NCBI GenBank assembly: GCA_037954665.1
Contig: JBBMOL010000452.1
Location: 62,001-126,000, forward strand
Reading direction: 5' to 3'
Source: Laguncularia racemosa
Taxonomy: Eukaryota; Streptophyta; Magnoliopsida; Myrtales; Combretaceae
DNA: 64,000 bases
Shown here piece after piece: positions 57,333-64,000 of this stretch. The position numbers were made by a program, and so were the translations under genes. How positions within the stretch are numbered: the first letter of the stretch is position 1; every line of letters starts with the position of its first letter. The notes under the pieces were generated by a model. It was not told the DNA's origin. It worked only from the letters and a program-made list of their open reading frames with translations, and made no database searches.

Positions 57333-58848
57333 TGATGGGTGTCGAATCCAACAAAAATAAAACCTACTCCTAGAGAATTATATGATTTGTGTATAGTAGT
57401 GAGTAGGGTCGTATCCATAGGGATTGGTTAAATATATTTCTATTAAAAGAGATTAGAAAGGAAAAAAAAATGGGGGGTTTTGTTTATGAATCAAAATAAT
57501 ATTGAAACTAGATAATAAAAATCGAATATTGATAAGAGCCTAGCCAAAGGAATCAAGATAGTTTAATTCTAGGAATTGATCATCGATGCAAATATTTTCT
57601 ATCCCTTATCCAAGATAAACTGGTTATGGTTATTAACAAGCTCTAATAACCTATCCCTCCTTACTTTCTTGATAATCAAAACATGCTCTTTGATTATTTC
57701 TCTTATTGATTAGACAACCCTAAACAAGCTCTTAGGATTTAATCTATCAATAGCATTAAAAACAAGAGAGACCACCAATTCATGCCAATAGATTATAAGA
57801 TAATCTATTTAAACAAGATCATATATCTCCATAACATGAATTCGACTATCTATTTTATAATCAAACAAGTTATTGAGTCACCGAGACTAGAACTATAAAA
57901 AAAAAGAATAGATTAAAGACAACTCAGTTAGATCTCACAATTCGTGAAGAATTAAACTTCAATGGTCCTTTGGCTAGAAAATCTGCTTAGCTACACATGT
58001 TCATCCTCAAAACGAAAATTAAAATTGAAAACATGATAAATATCTGTTTCCAGTTGCCCTTGCTTTACCTCCTTCCTTCTTGATTCCCAAAAACTCTTCA
58101 AGATTTCGAAAACTCTCTAGGGTTGGTTCTATTTGTATTATTAAGGGAATGGTAGAGGATCTTTAGCTAGCAAGATACGAAAATATCTTTCCTTTTTCAA
58201 GTAAATATCGAGGAGTGAATAATCGTCCGCCTGGCACGCCCAACAACACGGCCAGATTTCAAGCCGTACCTTCCTCTATTGATAATTCACATATCATCAT
58301 CCATGTTCAATGTATGCCACGACTTCTACCACGACCAGATTTCAAGTCGTGCCGTCCTCTGGTCGATGTTCCACAATTTCTCATCCATGTTTAATATATG
58401 GCACGACTTCCACCACGGCTTCCACCACGGCCAGATCACAAGCCGTGTCTCTCTCTGTTGATAGTCCACATTTCCTCCTTCTTGTGCAGTGTATAGCACG
58501 GCTTGCACCACGGCCGAATCACAAACCGTGCCTCCTTCTGTTGATCCTTCTAGACAGATACACAGCCGTGTACTTCAACCGTGTATTTTCCTGTTGATTC
58601 AAAACTAAGTACACGGTCGTGTACTTCAACTACACGCCTATGTACTTTCCTCCGGCGGTGTAAATCCTTGTCTTTGATCCAAATTGTAGATGACTTCTCT
58701 AATTTACTTGAATTAGCACTCTTGACTCCATTTAACCTGATTTATCACCATAATAAAATTAAGTACGATTTCCTTATGATTTCTATAAAATCAATAATAA
58801 ATTAACACAATTCATACTATAAAGATTGAGTATAAAATGGCTCTATCA
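57333..58848 (-). repeat. A3 5' LTR
   Basis: 1516 bp, with TGATGGGTGTCG at the left edge and GGCTCTATCA at the right. Contains the 85-bp array at about 58235-58545. Confidence 0.93.
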
Positions 58849-58853
58849 CGAGG

Positions 58854-58924
58854 CAAATAAAGGTGAAGTGGTAGCAGTGGTGGAGGCTCTATGAGGATTT
58901 GTTCCTTTCTCAGAAATATCAATG
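58854..58924 (+). pseudogene. rps1: RPS1 pseudogene exon, right copy
   Basis: Reads ANKGEVVAVVEAL, TGA stop, GFVPFSEISM, then donor GTTAGT at 58925. Same stop as the left copy (28648-28723), so inactivation came before the duplication. 58849-58853 is the A3 flank duplication. The intron continues to E3' at 59043. Confidence 0.85.
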
Positions 58925-59042
58925 GTTAGTTCATGTCTTGTCTGACACAATGTGAAGGATCTTACTTCTCTAGTTCTAGATTGTGTGGTAAGCATGCCCA
59001 CTTTCTAATTTTCAAGTTTTATCATGAGATTTTTTATGTTTG

Positions 59043-59809
59043 TGATACGATTCCAAGAGCTAAGATATGAGCACCAAAGAAATTAAAGTCAATCCGAGCT
59101 ATAGGTGGCAGTACGGGGTCCAAGAAAGGAGGACATAAGCGTCGGGAGGACCTTAGGCGATGTTCGGCCAGCCTTAAGCCGGCCTTGAATTAAGGCCGAC
59201 CAAATTAACTTCAAGGCCACCGGCCTTGGTGCCGGCTTATATGTAGGCCATCAGCCTTTGGCCAACCTTGAATGGCCTCGCACTATTTTTATTAATATAT
59301 CCCTAGGTTACTTTTAGGCATGATATAAATAGTGGTCTTTAGGGTTTTTCATGGATGATGTTATTTTTGGTTGAAAGCAAAACACTTCTAAGTGTGTGAA
59401 TCCTCTTTGGAGAGTTCTTGAATATTGAGAATTTGATTTCCCTTTATTCTTATTGTTCTTATCAGATTCTTAGTCCCTATAGAATTTGTGGTGAACATTG
59501 TTTTTAATTCTTAGAATTCTTTAACCTTAGTGATTGATTTATAGAACGTGGTCTCTATCTTTCTATGATTTGATTGCAAATCAGTTTAATTTTATCAATC
59601 TTGGCATCTATAGATTGGTAATTTTATCTATATCCTTTGTTTTTATTCAATAGTACCAAATACAGAAAACCCTAAAAATTATTAATGAAGCCGTTGTTTT
59701 CGAAGATTTGCGTGGAAGGAATTTCGTAACATTTGTGATGCATATCATTTGGTATCAGAGGATACCAATTTCGTAACATTTGGTATCAAAGCATACCAAA
59801 TTCGTATCA
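59043..59809 (+). repeat. E3' 5' LTR
   Basis: 767 bp, same length as 27763-28529. GGCCGG-rich module at about 59155-59280, TATAAATA near 59325. Confidence 0.93.
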
Positions 59810-60062
59810 TTTGGTATCAGAGCGAAGGTTAGAGGATTTGTGAATCAACGCGGGTTAAATCGGTAAGGCTATTGAATCTCAATTCAATTGTAGTTTTAAT
59901 TCAATACTGCCGTCGGTTGGAAAATTTGGGAATTTATTTTGATAAGTATTGCTGTGAATTCAATTGTTGGGTGTTGAATTGCTGTGAATTGGTGTTTTAG
60001 GCTATTGGTGAGAATTGGGGTTTTTGGTGAACATCTATTGCTGAAAATTTTTAGTGGTAGAG

Positions 60063-60483
60063 ATGTCGTTGCATGGAAGTGTTAATAACAGCAATAATGG
60101 GAATAATGCTGATAATGGGGGTGAGGTTATGACTAGGGCAGAGTTCAATTAAATCCAAGAAAATATTAGATTGATTATGGAGAGATTGGAGGTTAGGGAT
60201 AGAAGAAGCCATAGTGGTGCAAGAATTAGGAGGAGACATTCTAGTGGTGAATCTGATGCCGGTAGTGAAAGGAGTAGGAGAGTAAACAATGATGATAGGC
60301 GTAAGGGGATTGAAAACATAAAGTTAAAAATTCCACCTTTCACTGGTAGTAGTAAACCAGAGGAATTCCTAGACTAGGTGCCACATGTTGAGAAGGTGTT
60401 TGATTGCTATGAGTGTGATGAGCGCATGAAGGTGAAAATGGTGTCTCTAGCATTCTCTAAATATGCTAGTCTATGGTGGGATA
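60063..60483 (+). pseudogene. E3' gag N-terminal half
   Basis: MSLHGSVNNSNNG start, Arg/Ser-rich stretch, IKLKIPPFTGSSKPEEFLD, and SLAFSKYASLWWD before the E2' insertion (duplication GGATA, 60479-60483). Two stops (CAA to TAA near 60149, TGG to TAG near 60375). Confidence 0.85.
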
Positions 60484-61276
60484 TGATGCGAGATCGGTTT
60501 GATCGGATTCCTCACTGATACGAACCACGCCAACGTGTGACGAAACCTTATACCAATATGTTCGGAATTCATTACCTAAGGTGCCAAACACCCTCAAGTG
60601 GAAACCGCGACCCATTGTCTATAAGCGAGACAAGAACCTTGGTATAATGTGAAGATGCCACAATCGGGATGAACGCCACGTAAATAAAATCCGATAAGTT
60701 CTAGGTTAGTTCTTTAAAGAACCAAGAGAAGAATTCTCTCAAAAGTGTTTTCAAACTTTCAATGTTGTATCCCTCTATTCTAAACCCTAGGAGCTTTATA
60801 TTAGGGTTTACAATTTGCAACAATAAAGGTCCAAAACGACGTCACTTCAATAAGTGCGTAAAATAACAAAACAAGACATAAGGCCGGCGTCGGATACACG
60901 ACCGTGTACTTTAGCCGTATATGATTCTATGGAAATTCTTGAAAACATACACGGCCATGCCTTTTAGCGACTTGTATGGCCATGTATGATTCTGTGTAAC
61001 CTTGAGACTCCTACACGGTCGTGCCTTGAAAAGACACGCCCTCTTCACCCTGTATCCGATATGACTTGTACAAGAGCAAGGGTCTTCCCATGGTTGTTCC
61101 AATCCTTTCCAACTTCATGATTGCTCCAATCCTTTTCGGCTTCGTGGACATCCTTTATCAACCCGTTAAGTGCTTCCTTGAATCGTTTCACTCGATTTCT
61201 TATGATTGGTTCAAGCGGCACTTCAAGAGGATCTACATTCCTTCTTCCGGCTTGACTCCCATCATGGATCTCATCA
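60484..61276 (-). repeat. E2' 3' LTR
   Basis: Mirror of 26298-27090, same 793 bp length. Contains the end of the polyprotein frame and the CACGGC-type motifs (about 60890-61030). Confidence 0.93.
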
Positions 61277-63867
61277 TTCCCCTCCTGTTGAAAAGGATTT
61301 GTCCTCAAATCATCACCTACATCAAAAGGACTCAGATCAGTAACATTAAATGTGGCACTTACTTGATACTCACCAGGCAAATCTATCTTGTATGCATTAT
61401 CGTTGATGCGTTGATGCGCTCAAGAATTTGAAATGGTCCATCGCCTCTAGGAAGTAGTTTAGATCGACACTGCACAAGAAACCGCTCTTTGCGCATGTGA
61501 ACCCAAACCCAATCTCAAGGTTCAAAAACAGCTTGTCGACGACCCTTGTTGGCTTGTTTCACATACTGCTCTGTTCTTCGCTCAATGTTTAGCCTTGCCT
61601 TCTCATGGATCTGTTTAACAAATTCTGCTTTCTTCTTGCCATCTAGATTAACATACTAAAAAATAGGCAAAGGTGATAAATCTAAAGGAGTTAGTGGATT
61701 AAAACCATACATAATTTCAAAAGGAGTAAATTTAGTAGCAGAATGCACTGTACAGTTATAGGCAACTTCAACATGCGGCAAACAATCCTCCCAACTTTTA
61801 ATATTCTTTTTAATGACAACCCTCAACAAAGTAGATAAAGTTTGATTTACTATCTCAGTTTGACCATCAGTCTGTGGGTGACAAGTAGTAGAAAACAATA
61901 ACTTAGTTCCTAATTTAGCCCACAAGGTCTTCCAGAAGTAGCTCAAGAACTTAGCATCTCTATCCGATACAATTGTTCTAGGCATACCATGCAATCTCAC
62001 AACTTCCCTAAAGAACAAATTGGCAATATTGCAAGCATCATCCGTTTTGCGACAAGGAATGAAATGTGCCATCTTAGAGAGTCTACCCACAACTACAAAA
62101 ATAGAATCCCGACCATGTCTAGACCTGGGTAATCCTAACACAAAATCTATGGAAATATCTACCCAAGGCTCATGAGGAATGGGAAGTGGGTTATAAAGCC
62201 CTTGAGGTTGGACTCTAGATTTTTCTTACTTACACGTGACACATCGCTCACAAATCCTCTCAACATCTCGTTTCATGTGAGGCTAATAGAAGTGTTCCTG
62301 CAATACCCCTAAGGTTTTAGCTACTCCAAAATGTCCCATTAAACCTCCTCCATGAGACTCCCTCACTAGTAATTCTCTTAAAGAACAAATTGGAATGCAT
62401 AGTTTACTCTCTCTAAACAAGAACCCTTCATGTTTATAAAATTTACCATGCCCACTCTTCTCACAATGCACATACTCCTCACAAAAATCTTGATCAGCAG
62501 CATATAACTCCTTAATGTGCTCAAAACTAAGCAGTCTAGAACTAAGAGTAGAGATAAGAGCATACCTTCTAGAAAGTGCATCAGCAATGACATTCTCTTT
62601 ACCTTGCTTGTAGTGGATGACATATGGAAATGTTTTGATGAACTCCACCCAATGAGCATGCCTTTTGTTCAACTTATGTTGCCCCTTCAAGTATTTCAAG
62701 GATTCATGATCAGTGTGGATCACGAACTCTTTTGGCCAAAGGTAGTGTTGCCACGTCTCTAGTGCTCGAACCAGTACATATAACTCCTTGTCATAAGTAG
62801 GGTAGTTCAAGGTTGCCCCAATTAGCTTCTTGCTAAAGAATGCAATTGGTCTTCTCTCCTGCATAAACACTGCTCCAATACCTAATCCTGAAGCATCACA
62901 CTCAATTTCAAATGTTTTAGCAAAGTTAGGTAAAGCAAGTAATGGCGCTTGAGTCAGCTTATTTTTAAGCGTCTGAAAGGCCTTCTCTTGTTGCTCTCCC
63001 CATCTGAACCCCACGTTCTTCTTAATTACCTTAGTAAGTGGTGCTACAATGGTGCTGAAATCCTTCACAAATCTCCTATAAAAGCTCACTAGTCCTTGGA
63101 AACTCCGCACATTACTTACATTGGTTGGACTAGGCCATTCTTGGATCGCACGAATCTTTTCTTCATCAACCCGTATTCCTTGTGCACTAACAACAAAACC
63201 AAGAAACACAAGTTTGTCTGTGCAAAAAGTGCACTTCTTGAGGTTAGCATATAATTGCTCCTTTCAAAGCACTTCTAAAACATCCCTCAAGTGAGACATA
63301 TGATCTTGCAAACTCTTGCTAAAATGAGAATATCATCAAAATAGACAACCACAAATTTGCCAATAAAAGTCCTCAAAACATGGTTCATAAGTCTCATAAA
63401 AGTACTAGGTGCGTTAGTTAAACCGGAAGGCATTACTAACCACTCATACAATCCATATCTTGTCTTAAATGTGGTTTTCCATTCATCACCTTCTTTCATT
63501 CTAATTTGGTGATATCCACTTTTATGATCAATTTTGGAAAAGACACTAGACCCATGTAACTTATCTAACATGTCATCTAAGAGAGGAATGGGATGATGAT
63601 ACTTTACCGTGATGTTGTTGATGGCGCGGCAGTCAACACACATTCTCCATGTCCCATCCTTCTTAGGCACCAAAATCATAGGCACTGCACATGGACTCAT
63701 GCATTCTCTCACGTACCCCTTCTCCATTAAATCATCGACCTACCTTTGGAGTTCCTTTGTCTCCTCCAGATTGCACCTATAAGCTGGCTTGTTTGGAATC
63801 GATGCTTCGGGTATAAGGTCAATCTGGTGCTCAATACCATGAATAGGTGGTAGTCCCTTTAGAATCT
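61277..63867 (-). pseudogene. E2' reverse transcriptase, RNase H, integrase
   Basis: Open blocks at 63727-63287 (reverse transcriptase, PKKDGTWRMCVDCRAI, YFDDILI), 63209-62283 (RNase H, ECDASGLGIGAVF, HTDHESLK, ADALSR) and 62141-61656 (integrase core, SDRDAKFL, DGQTEIVNQ). A one-base loss after YFDDILI near 63320 and an extra stop after SPLPIF (61656) set it apart from the left copy. 63863-63867 (AATCT) is the E1' target duplication. Confidence 0.92.
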
Positions 63868-64000
63868 TGATCCATGCAAAAGAGAGATATAAAATGAGCG
63901 TGAATAAATACTGGCAAGTGTACCGGATCGGATCAAGTAATATAGTGAGAGAAGAGTGTCGAACCATGAAGATTGATTAAGTAATAGACCTATATCAATT
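63868..64000 (-). repeat. E1' 3' LTR end (truncated by window end)
   Basis: TGATCCATGC is the reverse complement of the E1 LTR end. It matches 23573-23705, so the E1 insertion is also shared by the right arm. Confidence 0.92.

Larger units (their letters stand above)
38920..58848 (-). mobile_element. A3: Athila-lineage element, interrupted by A2 in its 3' LTR
   Basis: Minus-strand element: 5' LTR 57333-58848, primer site 57310-57327, gag-pol 57281-51914, 3' untranslated region 51913-50548, 3' LTR split as 50547-50264 and 40294-38920 around A2. Flanks are CCAGG (38915-38919) and CGAGG (58849-58853), a target duplication with one mismatch. It sits in an RPS1 pseudogene exon, and A1 is its counterpart in the left arm. 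Confidence 0.9.
49263..64000 (-). repeat. Large inverted repeat, right arm
   Basis: Reverse complement of 23573-38283 with small indels and rare substitutions (for example the codon before EYQ in the E2 tail, Ser in the left arm and Gly in the right). It is truncated by the window end, so the true arm is longer. Confidence 0.95.
59043..64000 (+). mobile_element. E3': right-arm copy of E3 (truncated by window end)
   Basis: Flanked on the left by GTTTG (59038-59042), the complement of the CAAAC duplication of E3. 5' LTR 59043-59809 (TGATACGATTCC...TTCGTATCA), primer site TGGTATCAGAGC at 59812-59823, gag from 60063, then the inserted E2'. Confidence 0.92.
60484..64000 (-). mobile_element. E2': right-arm copy of the CRM-like chromovirus, 3' part
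   Basis: 3' LTR 60484-61276, then pol on the minus strand to 63867, where E1' interrupts it. Same domain motifs and stops as E2. Confidence 0.93.

Overview
This window is repeat-dense nuclear DNA of a flowering plant. The evidence is several families of plant Ty3/gypsy LTR retrotransposons with plant-type primer binding sites (initiator tRNA-Met and tRNA-Asp), AT-rich spacers, and an intron-containing pseudogene of the nuclear-encoded plastid ribosomal protein S1. I see no intact host gene, no RNA gene and no prokaryotic feature. The species cannot be named from this sequence.

Layout. 1-2136: 3' end of an Athila-like element (E4). 2137-8760: decayed, tandem and inverted pieces of one chromovirus-like family (E0), with a gag-less protease ORF and two LTRs separated by only about 0.8 kb. 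8761-9996: nothing recognisable except a small tandem repeat. 9997-11244: 3' exons of the RPS1 pseudogene (minus strand). 11353-28529: a three-level nest. E3 (minus, gag-protease-only chromovirus derivative, target duplication CAAAC) sits in an RPS1 intron. E2 (plus, CRM-like chromovirus, TATCC) sits in the E3 gag. E1 (plus, Athila-like gag-protease-only element, AGATT) sits in the E2 pol. 28648-28723: another RPS1 exon, cut by the Athila-type element A1 (28724-37279), whose 3' LTR is itself cut by an inverted LTR running into a 500-N gap (38284-38783).

After the gap the same locus returns in opposite orientation: an RPS1 exon, then element A3 (minus, 38920-58848) with a complete element A2 (plus, 40295-50263, duplication GCCGT) inside its 3' LTR, then the RPS1 exon, then reversed copies of E3, E2 and E1 to the window end. 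So 23573-38283 and 49263-64000 are near-identical inverted arms of at least 14.7 kb that share every insertion junction. This is either a recent inverted duplication or a scaffold that placed two alleles or copies head to head across a placeholder gap.

How it fits together. The RPS1 pseudogene was the landing site. TEs accumulated in it, and the whole locus was then duplicated or represented twice. All polyproteins carry stops, many explicable as C-to-T or G-to-A changes expected of methylated DNA, so no element here looks autonomous. A2 is the best preserved. The most interesting non-coding signals are hairpins in the Athila-type 3' untranslated regions that are conserved with compensatory base changes, and GC-rich palindromic modules placed just upstream of the LTR TATA boxes and shared by unrelated element families.
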